47,493 nucleotides of DNA. Source: Parablautia muri (GTDB taxonomy: Bacteria > Bacillota > Clostridia > Lachnospirales > Lachnospiraceae). Positions within the stretch are counted from its first letter, which is position 1; each line of letters opens with the position of its first letter. The stretch is from positions 1 through 47,493 of the forward strand of contig NZ_QZDT01000032.1 in the NCBI RefSeq assembly GCF_009917485.1, in the 5' to 3' direction. This document shows positions 16,375 through 26,634 of this stretch, one piece after another. The translations under genes were made by a program, and so were the position numbers. The notes under the pieces are model-generated. The model was not told the DNA's origin and ran no database searches. It saw only the letters and a list, made by a program, of their open reading frames with translations.

Positions 16375-16410
16375 AAACTAAATTCCTTTCTCTATGCTTG
16401 TTTCCTGGTA

Positions 16411-16436
16411 AAATCTGTTCTCTCTCAGAAACTTTA
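16411..16436 (-). promoter_or_regulatory. sigma-28 (FliA/SigD)-like promoter of flagellin
   Basis: On the minus strand TAAAGTTT (16429-16436) is an exact match to the sigma-28 -35. It is followed 10 bp later by ACAGATTT (16411-16418), which keeps only the GAT core of the -10 consensus GCCGATAA. The position 37 bp before the flagellin ATG is suitable. Confidence 0.55.
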
Positions 16437-16461
16437 CAATAAATGCAAAGTCCCAGCACTA

Positions 16462-19400
16462 CTATTGCGTTTCCTGCACATATTCTATAAATGCCCTGGC
16501 TGCCCGGTAAAGCAATTGAGAGTCGTTTCCCTCCTGACGTTTTGCCGATTCTTTTAAAGAGAAGTCTTTTAGATTCAAATTTTCTCCAACCGCAAAATAA
16601 ATTTCTCCGGCCTGTATTTTCTCTCCATTTAGCTTTTCTTCAAAAAGCTCCTTGCCCTCTCTTAAAAATTCACAACCCTCTCTGGTATTACAGATACAAA
16701 AACCTGTAAGTCCCTGATCTGTCATTTTAAATTCCGCAGCGGTTTTTCCTAACGCTTGCGTCTCAAAGGTTATGGCAACCTGACTTTCCAATTGCCCGTC
16801 ATGTATTATTTTAAGATTAATAGAAGCAGGCATACCTCCGATTTGCGTTGGTATCTCATAATTTTCTTCTCTGGACAAATTGCCCATAAAGGACATCTGC
16901 TTGTAAAGAACGCCTATGGCCTTTACGTCAAACGCCGTATGAGAATCGGAAAATGCCATATTCTCAAGTACTTCCTGCACTCGTTCTTTAAATCCCTCAT
17001 AGGCTTTTTGTGCATTTTCCCTGCCATCTAAAGCCTTTACTACATCCTCTCCTGCTTCCTTAAGAAAATCCGTTTTCGCTCCTTCTTTTGGTTTTTCATT
17101 CTCAGGCCTGCTTTTCCTTTGCAGATCTCTGAATTCCTGCCACACTGCTCTGGGATTATTTAAAAGATTCCCTGCCGCCAAAAGATGATCCGCCGTAACC
17201 GGCTGATTATAATCATTTAAATGTTTAAGAACCGCTTCCTCGGATTTAGCTGCACTGCGCACTTCCTCATACAACATACGGTCAAATTCTTTTCCGGCCT
17301 GTTCATCTCCTGCTTCCTCAAGGAACTGCCTTAGCTTTCGTATATTTGGTATATGATCTGACTGATAAGCTTTTTCAATCTGGCTGGTAATACTTTCCAC
17401 CCCTGTCTCACGAACATTTACGCCGCCAAACGCATCATCCACGGAATAATCCATAGGACCGCGCTTGCTGCTCCTTACCGCCTTTAATAAATTGCCGAGG
17501 GTAAATTCTGTCCCGGACTGCCACAGAGCGCCTACCGCAGCGTTATCTGCCTTTTCAAGCTGACGAACCAGTCTATAAATACCAATGTATGCACTTCTTT
17601 CCTCCTGAGTAATATTGTTTTGTTTTTCAAGCTTATATAAAAATTTGCTGTATGATTCTATTTCCTCAGCGGTATCTGTCTGCTCATTTAAATAATTCTT
17701 AAGCTCCTCTAAAGACATGGTAAGAGGATTGACGCCCTCCCTAATCATATTTAAAACCCGCGCCGGCTTCATTTCTTTTACCACGCCGCTAAGTAAATCA
17801 TCCTTATCCCGAATTTGACGGATATTTTCCTTTGTAATTTCCACATGATTATATCCAAGAATACGGACAGCACGTCTGTTTTCATCGGAAAGCTCCAAAT
17901 CCATATCCTGTAAAATATCATCTACGTTTCTAAATGCCTTTTGGATAGAATCACCCATATCACTTCTGGGTTCTGTCATAAGAGCTTCATAGCTCTGTCC
18001 GGCTTTTTCATAGTCGCGTCTTTGGCTGACTCCATAAGCATGTACTTCCCTTAGAGTATCTGTTCTTGATATCTGCCAAAGAACTGCTGCCGGCGAAGAA
18101 CTGATTCCCTCAAGAATATCCAGGGTTTCACGATACAAAGAAACCTTTTCCCCGGCCTTGGTATCATCTACCTGCCCCATTAGTGATTTTGCATAACTAT
18201 CCTCAGCCTCTTTCAGCTTAGTGATTAATTCCTCCAAAGGTGCGGTTTCTATCTGATAACCGCTTCGCAGAAGCTTTAAATTTGCCTCCACTGTCATTGA
18301 CAGTCGAATCTCCTCAAGCATTCTTCGTCCATGTATATTTTCAGCTGAATCCAAAGCATGCCCACTGCCATATAACATTTCATTCTGAATAGCCAGCAGG
18401 TTTTTTAAGGTAAGCTGCAAATCTCTAGCTAAAATAACATCTGCTGCCCTATCTTCTATGGAAACGGCTTCCTCTAAGATTTCTACTGCCTTTTCTGTAT
18501 ATGTCTCGTTTTTCCCTAAATCCGCTTTTGAAGGCGAAACTCCATCAGCTATAGCACGGGATGCTGCTGCCATAAAATCCTCATAAGATACCGGCAAATG
18601 CTGTCCTTTTATATTATTAAGCAGGGAAAAGGTGTCTGTATTTAAAGGAATTCCCTTTTCCACCAGCCATCTGGCATTACTTAAATTTTCTTCATCCACC
18701 ACATAGCCGGCTTCTCCAATTACCTTTTCCATCTGAGGCAGAAGCTTTTCAAAATCAATCTCCTCAGGCTTTTTGGCATAATAACCTCCAACGCCACCTT
18801 CCGCATAATATCCTTTTCCCTGACGGCTTCCATCACTGGCTGCCGAGTATTTTGCTGTGTACAGATTTTCAGGTGTAGGCGGCATATCATTTTCGACCAT
18901 GTATTTAACGCTGCCATCTGAAACAGAATCTGTCCCCGCCAGCATATTCCATGCTTCCGTTACAGCCGTAACATTTTCCTCCGTTAAAGGAATATCCCTT
19001 TTGGCAAATTGTACTTTCAGTTCATTCGCAAAGGCCTGACTCCCGGTAATCTCTTTCAACGCATCATCACTTACTGTGTCCGTATATCCAATGATTTCCT
19101 CGCCGCCCTTTAAAAGCGCTGCCTTAATATGATCTAAAATCGTCACAACTGTCTCAATATCTGTACTTCCCGGATGAAAACCTTCCTTTTGCAGCTTTGC
19201 AAAATCTTCATCTGACATACAATTGGACATTACTGCCATATAGTTTCGCTTGGCAGTGATATCCTCCTGCCCTGCTTCCAGCATAATTTCCTCTACGGTC
19301 CGTCCATGACCCGCATAAGCGCTGTTATCCATAACTGTTCCAGAAATGTCCAATGCAAACCCGCCGCTTTCCAAATTTTGTGTCTTTTGGGGGGTACGAT

Positions 19401-19476
19401 ATGAAGTTGTTTCCCTGCCCGCATTCACAGGCGCCTGAGCGGATCTTGCATCCGCTCCTTCTAATACAATATTCAT
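16462..19476 (-). CDS. DUF6240 flagella-associated large protein
   Basis: A 1004-residue acidic, mostly helical protein with no signal peptide or membrane segment. It resembles DUF6240 proteins of Lachnospiraceae. Short repeats of the form PLTEENVTA, PPTPENLYT, PLNTDTFSL, QLTLKNLLA, PVTADHLLA recur between about residues 155 and 800, suggesting an array of similar helical modules. The C-terminal 120 residues change to a strand-rich pattern (SINLKIIHDGQLESQVAITF) that loosely recalls the C-terminal domain of the hook-length ruler FliK. It lies 87 bp upstream of flagellin on the same strand. A role as a ruler-like or exported flagellar factor is a guess; no catalytic motif is visible. Confidence 0.7.
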   Translation of the reverse strand: MNIVLEGADARSAQAPVNAGRETTSYRTPQKTQNLESGGFALDISGTVMDNSAYAGHGRTVEEIMLEAGQEDITAKRNYMAVMSNCMSDEDFAKLQKEGFHPGSTDIETVVTILDHIKAALLKGGEEIIGYTDTVSDDALKEITGSQAFANELKVQFAKRDIPLTEENVTAVTEAWNMLAGTDSVSDGSVKYMVENDMPPTPENLYTAKYSAASDGSRQGKGYYAEGGVGGYYAKKPEEIDFEKLLPQMEKVIGEAGYVVDEENLSNARWLVEKGIPLNTDTFSLLNNIKGQHLPVSYEDFMAAASRAIADGVSPSKADLGKNETYTEKAVEILEEAVSIEDRAADVILARDLQLTLKNLLAIQNEMLYGSGHALDSAENIHGRRMLEEIRLSMTVEANLKLLRSGYQIETAPLEELITKLKEAEDSYAKSLMGQVDDTKAGEKVSLYRETLDILEGISSSPAAVLWQISRTDTLREVHAYGVSQRRDYEKAGQSYEALMTEPRSDMGDSIQKAFRNVDDILQDMDLELSDENRRAVRILGYNHVEITKENIRQIRDKDDLLSGVVKEMKPARVLNMIREGVNPLTMSLEELKNYLNEQTDTAEEIESYSKFLYKLEKQNNITQEERSAYIGIYRLVRQLEKADNAAVGALWQSGTEFTLGNLLKAVRSSKRGPMDYSVDDAFGGVNVRETGVESITSQIEKAYQSDHIPNIRKLRQFLEEAGDEQAGKEFDRMLYEEVRSAAKSEEAVLKHLNDYNQPVTADHLLAAGNLLNNPRAVWQEFRDLQRKSRPENEKPKEGAKTDFLKEAGEDVVKALDGRENAQKAYEGFKERVQEVLENMAFSDSHTAFDVKAIGVLYKQMSFMGNLSREENYEIPTQIGGMPASINLKIIHDGQLESQVAITFETQALGKTAAEFKMTDQGLTGFCICNTREGCEFLREGKELFEEKLNGEKIQAGEIYFAVGENLNLKDFSLKESAKRQEGNDSQLLYRAARAFIEYVQETQ

Positions 19477-19576
19477 AAAAATCCTTTCACTCAGGCATGA
19501 TATCTTTTTTATTCTTTAAATTAATTCATTGAATTTAACAAACGCTGCCACGCTCCGTGAGCCAGCTTATTGTAAG

Positions 19577-19608
19577 AAAAGGGTAGATACATCAAGTATC
19601 CACCCTTT
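19577..19608 (-). terminator. terminator downstream of glgB
   Basis: The minus strand forms AAAGGGTGGATAC/GTATCTACCCTTT around the loop TTGAT, followed by TCTT. One A-C mismatch interrupts an otherwise 12-bp stem. It lies 57 bp after the glgB stop. The plus strand forms the same hairpin, but no gene needs it there. Confidence 0.75.
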
Positions 19609-19664
19609 ATTTCGGCATAACTTTTCATTTTCTTAATATTTAATACTCTTAATATTTATACCCT

Positions 19665-21584
19665 TTAAAAAGTAAAGATGGCAGCGGCATATGGAGGAAG
19701 GTCAAACGTAATGCTGTAATCTCTGTAATCACACAATTCCTTTTTAGCAGTTATCTCACTGGGTACTATTTCGCCGGAACCTCCAAATCTCTCCTCCGTA
19801 CTGCAAAGCAGCAATTTATATTTTTTCTTTACAGGTACGCCCAGCTTATAATTTTCCCATGTCATAGGCGTCATATTAATCACGAACAAAAGGTTATTTT
19901 TCTTGGTAGATGATTTTCTGAAAAAGCTATAGGTACTTCTCTCCTTATCATCACAGTTAAGCCACTCAAATCCATCCCAGGAATTATCAATCTCATATAA
20001 GCAAGGATATTTTCTGTAAATCTTTAAAAGTTCCTTCACATATTCCTGTAGGCCCTTATTCAAATCCTCTCCAAGCAAGAACCAATCCAGCTCGCGCTCC
20101 TCGCTCCATTCACGCTCCTGCCCAAACTCCTGTCCCATAAAAAGAAGCTTTTTACCTGCATGACCGAACATAAAAGTATACCCGCAGCGGAGATTTGCAT
20201 ATTTATCTACTTTATATCCCGGCATCTTGTTTAACATAGAGCATTTTAAGTGCACCACCTCATCATGTGAAAGAGGCAGAATATAGTTTTCACTGTCATT
20301 ATAAGACATAGCAAAGGTCATGCCATAGTGGTTATCTTTTCTGAAATACGGATCCAGCTTCATATACTCACAAAAATCATGCATCCAGCCCATATTCCAC
20401 TTAAAGGAAAAACCAAGACCGTCATCTTCTATTTTCCCTGTGATTTTAGGCCATGCCGTGGATTCTTCCGCAATTGTTAAAAATCCCGGATAGGTGCCTA
20501 AAACTACCGAATTTAAATGCTTGAAAAATTCTATTGCCTCCAGATTTTTGTTTCCACCATAAATATTAGGCACCCACTGACCATCCTGTTTTCCATAATC
20601 CAGATACAACATAGAAGCTACTGCATCCACACGGATACCGTCAATGTGAAATTCTTTGATCCAAAACAGCACATTGGCAATCAGGAAATTTTTTACCTCG
20701 GTCTTGCCGCAATTAAAAATTTTAGTACCCCAGTCCGGATGCTCTCCTTTACGAGGATCCGGATCTTCGAAAATACACTGTCCGTCAAATCTTCCAAGTC
20801 CATGGGCATCCGTTGCAAAATGTGCAGGCACCCAGTCCAAAATAACACCTATTTTATTCTTGTGAAGCTTATTGATAAGATACATGAAATCTTCCGGTTC
20901 CCCATAGCGGGAGGTAGGCGCATAATATCCTGTCACCTGATATCCCCAGGAACCGTCAAAAGGATGCTCCGCAATACCCATCAGTTCTACATGGGTATAC
21001 TTCATCTCTTTTAAATATTCTACAATCCTGTCTGCAAACTCGCGGTAATTGTAAAATCCTTTTTCCTCCGGCCTTGGATGACGCATCCAGGATCCTATAT
21101 GGCATTCATAGATAGCCAGCGGTTCTTTGTTGTAATCTTTACCGGCTCGTTCTTCCATCCAAGCGTCATCTGTCCAATTAAATCCTGATATATCCACTGT
21201 GCGGGAAGCCGTACCTGGACGAAGCTCTGCACTGTTGGCAAAAGGATCTGCTTTATACAGTTTTTCACCGGAAGGCGTTTTAATCAGAAATTTATATAAT
21301 TCATGAACACCCACCCCGGGAATAAAGGTGGTATGTATTCCTCCCGGTCCAATTTTTTTCATAGGATTTGCCATTTCATCCCAGCCGTTAAAGGTACCTA
21401 TTACGTGGACGCTTGCAGCATTTGGCGCCCAAACGCCAAAAAACATACCCTTTTCCCCATCCTGCACAGAAGGATGCGCACCTAACTTTTTATAAATATC
21501 ATAGTGTGTCCCCTGCGCAAACAGATATTGATCTGCTTCTGAAATAAAAACCTCTGCTTCTTCTTTTTTCTTTGTTGCTTCCAT
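19665..21584 (-). CDS. glgB: 1,4-alpha-glucan branching enzyme
   Basis: A 639-residue GH13 enzyme that cuts alpha-1,4-glucan chains and reattaches them through alpha-1,6 bonds during glycogen synthesis. An N-terminal CBM48-type domain (FGVWAPNAASVHVIGTFNGW) precedes the catalytic barrel. Catalytic-site motifs are GIRVDAVASM (nucleophile Asp, about residue 320), TIAEESTAWP (acid/base Glu) and LSHDEVVH (third Asp). A C-terminal all-beta domain follows. The ATG at 21584 follows GGGGG and is preferred over an upstream in-frame TTG. It lies 21 bp after the TPR/ATPase gene, so they form an operon. No other glycogen gene is near. Confidence 0.95.
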   Translation of the reverse strand: MEATKKKEEAEVFISEADQYLFAQGTHYDIYKKLGAHPSVQDGEKGMFFGVWAPNAASVHVIGTFNGWDEMANPMKKIGPGGIHTTFIPGVGVHELYKFLIKTPSGEKLYKADPFANSAELRPGTASRTVDISGFNWTDDAWMEERAGKDYNKEPLAIYECHIGSWMRHPRPEEKGFYNYREFADRIVEYLKEMKYTHVELMGIAEHPFDGSWGYQVTGYYAPTSRYGEPEDFMYLINKLHKNKIGVILDWVPAHFATDAHGLGRFDGQCIFEDPDPRKGEHPDWGTKIFNCGKTEVKNFLIANVLFWIKEFHIDGIRVDAVASMLYLDYGKQDGQWVPNIYGGNKNLEAIEFFKHLNSVVLGTYPGFLTIAEESTAWPKITGKIEDDGLGFSFKWNMGWMHDFCEYMKLDPYFRKDNHYGMTFAMSYNDSENYILPLSHDEVVHLKCSMLNKMPGYKVDKYANLRCGYTFMFGHAGKKLLFMGQEFGQEREWSEERELDWFLLGEDLNKGLQEYVKELLKIYRKYPCLYEIDNSWDGFEWLNCDDKERSTYSFFRKSSTKKNNLLFVINMTPMTWENYKLGVPVKKKYKLLLCSTEERFGGSGEIVPSEITAKKELCDYRDYSITFDLPPYAAAIFTF

Positions 21585-21605
21585 ACTTAAAACCCCCAAT
21601 TTTGT

Positions 21606-24600
21606 TTAATAGTGCATAAAATCCTTTTCCCTTAACACAATCATATCTTCTTCATCATACCGTTTTCCCAACAAAACATCAAAAAAATGTTTTGGTGTTT
21701 TCTTATCGGCATAATAAATTGCCTCATCCACTAACTCCTCAATTTCCGTAAGAGTAACCTCATGGTCACTGGTCTGCATATCTGCGATTCTTGTGTGTAA
21801 TGCTAAAACCCCCAATTCATCAATTACATATTCCTGACCCAGCGCATATTTCTTTGCATATTTTACAAGGGTCTGATCATCTAAGGCTTCCACATCCACC
21901 CTTAAATTAAATACATCTTTCAGCTCAGGATATTTCTCAAGAAAATTATTCATTCCTGCTTTCATATCCTCTAAAAGAACAATCAGGCCTTTCTCCTCTT
22001 GATTCAGCTCTTTGAGAAGCTGTCCGACCGTATCTTTTTTCATAGAAGCTGCGCCCTCTATAATCAGTGCGCCGCCGGAAAGCTTGGACAAAGTAGCCGG
22101 CACATCCTTTTTATTCATGGTAGGGCCGGAAATTTTGGCAACCTTGCCGGAAAAATTATTGTCTGAAAGCTGTATCTCTTTTACAAGCAGTTTCGCAAGG
22201 GCTATCGTTCCTGTGCCTTCCTCACCGGTTATGATTACGTTTCCGGTATAGGATGCCATGCTGATATTATCAATCGCTTCCACAATTTGTCTTCTGGTTC
22301 GTTTGTGATGGATAAAAGGAGCAAACTGTTCTCTCTCGCTGATTGTCATTTCCCTGACGGTAGATCTGCTTTCTTTCTCCTCCTCCTCGTCCTTCTTTGT
22401 ATTTTCTTCTTTCTTTTCCTTTGACCCCTTTGCTTTGGATTCTCCAGCCTTTGCAGAGACTTTTTTGGTACCCTTCAAATTTAAACTACCTTTTGGTACT
22501 TTTTTACGCACATTTTCCGTATCCGGTGTGTCTTCTGCCTCTCCATCTATATTGTCAGATATACTGTCCGCTGCAGCGCCATCTTTCTCATTCACATCTT
22601 CAACTAAATCATTAACTTCTGTTTCATATTCCTCTTCGGAATCTTCCTCGGAGTTTTCCAATATCCTATCCGTCTCTGGGTATTTTTCTAAAGATTCATC
22701 CATAGATTCCTCTGCCGAAACTTCTGCTTCCTCATCGTCTGCCTCTAAAATCTTAGCTACAAGTGGATTCAGCTTGTTTTCAAAATCTTCAAAGTCCTTA
22801 GCATTTTCTACCGCTTCTTTTAAAAGCCGTTTTTTAATTGCATCCTCAGATGCTGTACTATCATCTTCCTTTGCCTTCTTGTCCATATCAGCTGCCTTTA
22901 CAACCTTTGGACGTTCTTTAGCGGCTCTTCGCTTTTCTTCCTTTATGGCCGCTGAGACCATTACCTTTTCTAATTCCTCCAAAAGACCGGATTTGGTTGC
23001 TTCATCAAAATCTGCAAAAAGTGTATCTGTCTGCTGATGTACACGTTTACGGATATCCTCCATCCGTTTACGCTCATTTTCCTGCTTCATTTTTTCCCAT
23101 TCAGCCATAATATCTTCTATACTAAGCTGACCGGTAATTTGCTTTTCTATCTTTTCTTCCTCAGGAACTACCAGTGAAATCTGTCCGTCAAAATCCTGAG
23201 AAAGCATATCATCATAGCCTGACTTTTTATGAAAAGTTCTGATAATTCCTGTATTGCTGATTGCCGAATCTGCACTGGCCCTTCCAAGGGGAACCTCTTC
23301 GTCTTCCGGCTGTGCTTTTCCATCTCCTTCTCCTGCCATTCCAAGCTGTTCCTTTACTGGTTCGAACAGTGATTTAGAACCATTTTTTTCCGCCAGCTCT
23401 GAAATCACATCCTGAATATTCACCTCAGCCGTATTTCCAAAAAAGACTTCCTCAGAATTTGCAATTTCAGCCTTTCCCGAATTTACTGGAGCTGCTGCCG
23501 GTTGTTCAGTACTTATATTTGTTTTATCTTCTTTTTTATCGGGAAAATCGACATTCAAAAAAATATTATCTTTGGAAGTTTCCTTTAAAGGAACATTAAT
23601 TGGCTCAGGCTGAATCTCCTCCACTTCCTCCTCCAAAGAAGCATCCTGCATCTCTACAGACTCTTTTTCTTCGGGATGAATCTGACTGTCTAATCCCGTA
23701 ACAGGTTCATAGACCTTCGTCTTCATCAACCTGCTAATTCCGCTGTCCTCAGGTATTGTTGTATCTGGAACCTTATTTTCTTCCAGAAACTCCTTCATAC
23801 TCTCTGCCAGCTCTTTTTGAAGATTGATGGTATTATACTGACTTACATCAACTGTCTTTACCTCTATATCAAGTTCTTCCTTTTCAGGCATCTCCTGTGT
23901 ATTATTTTTTAGTATATTTTCTTCAAGGCTAAATTCATTGTCATCCTCATCCTCTGTTGTTACTTCGACAGCCTTTTCCTGCATTTTTTGCTGGTCAACT
24001 GCATAATCAGATTCTATGAATCCGCCCGTTTCTTTCATTTGTTCATATTTGACCTGTTGTTCTTCGCTAAGAGGTTCATGCAACATTTTCAGCTCTAAAG
24101 CCTTTAATACATACCTTCCCTCCCCAAACCACAGGAACATTTCATCACATTCCTCAACACATTTTGAAGTAAGACCCACCCTGTGATAAAGATACGCTAA
24201 TTCATAAGCCCATTTTTCCCGGTAATCACGTTTTTTAAGTTCCTCTAAAACCTCAATTCTTTCCTCTAAGCTTACCTCCTGCGCTTCATATAGCTTATAT
24301 TGCAGAATATACCTACCACTGTCCTTTGGCGCTAACTGCACAAATTCCTTATAATATTCGAGTGCCTGAACATACTCGCCCAGCTTAATGGATAATTCGC
24401 AAAGAGAATAAACAATTAAACGTCCTCCCGTATGCCTCTCATAGGCTAACAGGAGAATATCTCTGCTGTCTTCATATCTTCTGTTAATCTTATATAAATC
24501 ACTGATCGTGCACAGCATCATAACACTTTTTACTCTGCGCCAATCAATGGCATCTGCTATCTTAACAGCTTCTGCATATTCTCCCTCTGCAATCAGGGAC

Positions 24601-24641
24601 TTAATTTCATCTGCGCGCACTTTGTATTCATATTTATCCAA
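21606..24641 (-). CDS. TPR protein with acidic linker and degenerate AAA-type C-terminus
   Basis: A 1011-residue cytoplasmic protein in three parts. Residues 1 to about 200 are TPR-like helical hairpins ([20 protein letters not shown]). Residues about 210-760 are an extended, strongly acidic low-complexity region rich in Glu, Asp and Lys. The C-terminal 240 residues look like an AAA-type ATPase fold: [18 protein letters not shown] stands where a Walker A should be, but the lysine is replaced, and [11 protein letters not shown] recalls a Walker B. The frame extends to 24671, but GAGGTGAG before the TTG at 24641 and a clean start MDKYEYKV point there. It precedes glgB; its function is unknown. 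Confidence 0.65.
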   Translation of the reverse strand: MDKYEYKVRADEIKSLIAEGEYAEAVKIADAIDWRRVKSVMMLCTISDLYKINRRYEDSRDILLLAYERHTGGRLIVYSLCELSIKLGEYVQALEYYKEFVQLAPKDSGRYILQYKLYEAQEVSLEERIEVLEELKKRDYREKWAYELAYLYHRVGLTSKCVEECDEMFLWFGEGRYVLKALELKMLHEPLSEEQQVKYEQMKETGGFIESDYAVDQQKMQEKAVEVTTEDEDDNEFSLEENILKNNTQEMPEKEELDIEVKTVDVSQYNTINLQKELAESMKEFLEENKVPDTTIPEDSGISRLMKTKVYEPVTGLDSQIHPEEKESVEMQDASLEEEVEEIQPEPINVPLKETSKDNIFLNVDFPDKKEDKTNISTEQPAAAPVNSGKAEIANSEEVFFGNTAEVNIQDVISELAEKNGSKSLFEPVKEQLGMAGEGDGKAQPEDEEVPLGRASADSAISNTGIIRTFHKKSGYDDMLSQDFDGQISLVVPEEEKIEKQITGQLSIEDIMAEWEKMKQENERKRMEDIRKRVHQQTDTLFADFDEATKSGLLEELEKVMVSAAIKEEKRRAAKERPKVVKAADMDKKAKEDDSTASEDAIKKRLLKEAVENAKDFEDFENKLNPLVAKILEADDEEAEVSAEESMDESLEKYPETDRILENSEEDSEEEYETEVNDLVEDVNEKDGAAADSISDNIDGEAEDTPDTENVRKKVPKGSLNLKGTKKVSAKAGESKAKGSKEKKEENTKKDEEEEKESRSTVREMTISEREQFAPFIHHKRTRRQIVEAIDNISMASYTGNVIITGEEGTGTIALAKLLVKEIQLSDNNFSGKVAKISGPTMNKKDVPATLSKLSGGALIIEGAASMKKDTVGQLLKELNQEEKGLIVLLEDMKAGMNNFLEKYPELKDVFNLRVDVEALDDQTLVKYAKKYALGQEYVIDELGVLALHTRIADMQTSDHEVTLTEIEELVDEAIYYADKKTPKHFFDVLLGKRYDEEDMIVLREKDFMHY

Positions 24642-24699
24642 GGTACTCACCTCATATATCATCTGCCGCAAGGCATAGTCATCCTATTTTCATTTTCTT

Positions 24700-24728
24700 A
24701 GTTTACCATATGCCTTTTCTTATGTCAA
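24700..24728 (-). promoter_or_regulatory. promoter of the TPR/ATPase-glgB operon
   Basis: On the minus strand: -35 TTGACA (24723-24728), a 17-bp spacer, -10 TAAACT (24700-24705). The expected start is about 50 bp before the chosen TTG start codon. Confidence 0.55.
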
Positions 24729-24796
24729 AAAAATATGACAGAAGTCGTCAGAATATAGCAAAAATAAGTTGCTCTTTGTTAGCTGTTCTCTGAAAA

Positions 24797-25675
24797 TCAA
24801 AGTAAATTGCATAAAGCAATAAATTGTTCTAAAGTGAGTGCTTCCCCCCTAATAGAAGAATTTACCCCTATTTTATCAAGAGCATCACATACTTCCTGCC
24901 TTATTACCCTCATTGGGTTTCCTTTATCATCTATAAGCAACGAAGAATTAGAGAGGGCGTTGGCAAGGGTTTTTCTTCGTTGATTGAAAGCAGCGCGTAT
25001 AATAGAAAAAAGTTTCTTTTCACTTTCTACTTTTATCACAGGTTCCTCAAATCTGGTAAGTCTGATGACAGAGCTTCCCACACCGGGTTTTGGCATAAAG
25101 CATCCAGGCGGGACATGCATCATGACCTCCGGCTTTACATAGTACTGCACAGCAAGGCTGAGTGCACCATAATCCTTAGTGCCAGGATGAGCCTGCATCC
25201 GGTCTGCCACTTCTTTTTGCACCATAACAGTAATACTGCGAAAAGGAACCTGACCCTCTAACAGCCCCATAATAATTGGAGTTGTAATATAATAAGGCAA
25301 ATTAGCCACTACTTTAATTGGTTTGTCCTCATTTTTTTCCTTTGCCAATCTTCCTATGTCCACATTCAATATATCTTCATTGACTACAGTCACATTTTTA
25401 TATTCCGAAAGGGTTTCTCTGAGAATGGGAATCAGGTTTTTGTCGATTTCTACTGCTACTACCTCTTTGGCACTTTCCGCCAGGTACTGCGTCATAGTAC
25501 CTATGCCTGGTCCAATTTCAATTACGCAGTCCTCTTTCGTGATTTCCGCCGCATCAATAATTTTACCTAAGATATTTGCGTCAATTAAAAAATTCTGCCC
25601 ATATTTTTTTTGGAAATGAAATCCATACTTTTTTATCATCTCTCCTGTTGCTGTAGGTGTTGCCAAATATGCCAT
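24797..25675 (-). CDS. rsmA: 16S rRNA dimethyladenosine transferase
   Basis: A 292-residue SAM-dependent methyltransferase (KsgA) that dimethylates two adjacent adenines in helix 45 near the 3' end of 16S rRNA during 30S maturation. Motifs in order: KKYGQNFLID, the SAM-binding EIGPGIGTMTQYL (about 51-63), and the catalytic NLPYYITTP (about 124). The C-terminal helical domain is complete (AAFNQRRKTL). The ATG at 25675 follows GGAGCTG. It lies 22 bp downstream of tatD, a common clostridial order. Confidence 0.97.
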   Translation of the reverse strand: MAYLATPTATGEMIKKYGFHFQKKYGQNFLIDANILGKIIDAAEITKEDCVIEIGPGIGTMTQYLAESAKEVVAVEIDKNLIPILRETLSEYKNVTVVNEDILNVDIGRLAKEKNEDKPIKVVANLPYYITTPIIMGLLEGQVPFRSITVMVQKEVADRMQAHPGTKDYGALSLAVQYYVKPEVMMHVPPGCFMPKPGVGSSVIRLTRFEEPVIKVESEKKLFSIIRAAFNQRRKTLANALSNSSLLIDDKGNPMRVIRQEVCDALDKIGVNSSIRGEALTLEQFIALCNLL

Positions 25676-25697
25676 AATATTTACAGCTCCTTATTCT

Positions 25698-26495
25698 CTA
25701 AATCAAATTTTTATCTGAACTGTCAAAAACCCCACGGAAATAAAAGTCTTTTGCGTTCTGCATAGTCTGCATCAGTACTTCTTCCTTACTGATTTGTTTT
25801 ATCTCTGAAATCTTCTGTGCCATGTAGTCGATGTAAGAGGACTGGTTTCTTTTTCCACGATAAGGCTCCGGTGCAAGATAAGGGCAGTCTGTTTCCAGTA
25901 ATATCCGGTTTATGGGAATATAAGAAACCGCTTCTACCAGTTTTTTCGCATTTTTAAAAGTAATAACTCCCCCAATTCCAAAATAGTAATCCATATCTAA
26001 GTATTCTCTTGCACTCTCCTTGGTGTAGGAAAAGCAATGAATAACCCCAGATGTTTTGTCCTTATGCCAGCTTTTCAAAATTTCAAGCGTGTCTTTGGCT
26101 GCTTCCCTGGAATGTACAACAATGGGCAGATTTACTTCACCTGCCAGATAGAGCTGCTTTTCAAACCATTTCTTTTGAATGTCTTTACCCGGATCTGGCC
26201 AATGATAGTCCAGTCCTATTTCCCCTATAGCAACCACTTTTGGCTCTGCTGCTTTCGTTTTAAGCCATTCTATATCTTCCTGTGTCAGTTCACCTGTCTC
26301 CGAAGGATGGATACCAATTGCCGCATAAATAAAAGAATACTTTTTTGTAAGCTCTAATGTTTTCTTTGTAGAATCTAAACTGGCTCCAACATTTACAATA
26401 AATTCTACTCCATTTTTCCTCATATTATTTAATAATTTATCCCTATCTGCATCAAAAGCTTCGTCATCATAATGTGCATGTGTATCAAATATCAT
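25698..26495 (-). CDS. tatD: TatD family metal-dependent deoxyribonuclease
   Basis: A 265-residue amidohydrolase-fold nuclease. Metal-binding motifs are present: DTHAHYDD at the N-terminus, GEIGLDYHW near residue 92, VVHSREA near 126, IHCFSY near 153 and ETDCPYLAPEPYRGK near 202. Family members trim 3' DNA or RNA ends; the true substrate here is unknown. The ATG at 26495 follows AGAGGT. It heads a two-gene operon with rsmA and is driven by a minus-strand promoter overlapping the tRNA-Lys promoter. Confidence 0.95.
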   Translation of the reverse strand: MIFDTHAHYDDEAFDADRDKLLNNMRKNGVEFIVNVGASLDSTKKTLELTKKYSFIYAAIGIHPSETGELTQEDIEWLKTKAAEPKVVAIGEIGLDYHWPDPGKDIQKKWFEKQLYLAGEVNLPIVVHSREAAKDTLEILKSWHKDKTSGVIHCFSYTKESAREYLDMDYYFGIGGVITFKNAKKLVEAVSYIPINRILLETDCPYLAPEPYRGKRNQSSYIDYMAQKISEIKQISKEEVLMQTMQNAKDFYFRGVFDSSDKNLI

Positions 26496-26555
26496 CTCTG
26501 AGTACCTCTTAATTTAAAAAAAATTAATATAATTAAAAAAAAATTAAAAAAACAC

Positions 26556-26600
26556 TTGCAAACTAAAACACATTATACTATAATAACTCTTGCGTTGTAA
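26556..26600. promoter_or_regulatory. overlapping divergent promoters for tRNA-Lys (+) and tatD-rsmA (-)
   Basis: Plus strand: -35 TTGCAA (26556-26561), 17 bp, -10 TATAAT (26579-26584), serving tRNA-Lys. Minus strand: -35 TTACAA (26595-26600), 17 bp, -10 TATAAT (26572-26577), serving tatD. The two -10 boxes are one base apart, so both promoters cannot be opened at once. Confidence 0.6.
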
Positions 26601-26634
26601 GTAAAGTAAAATTTTATAAAAAATTTAATTTTAC

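Noticed and set aside
20517-21014. A 165-codon plus-strand frame inside glgB
   Set aside because: glgB is intact with all catalytic motifs on the other strand, and this frame has no recognisable product.
22435-23037. A 200-codon plus-strand frame rich in Ser and Phe
   Set aside because: It is the antisense of the acidic low-complexity linker of the TPR/ATPase protein; Glu and Lys codons read backwards give Phe and Ser.
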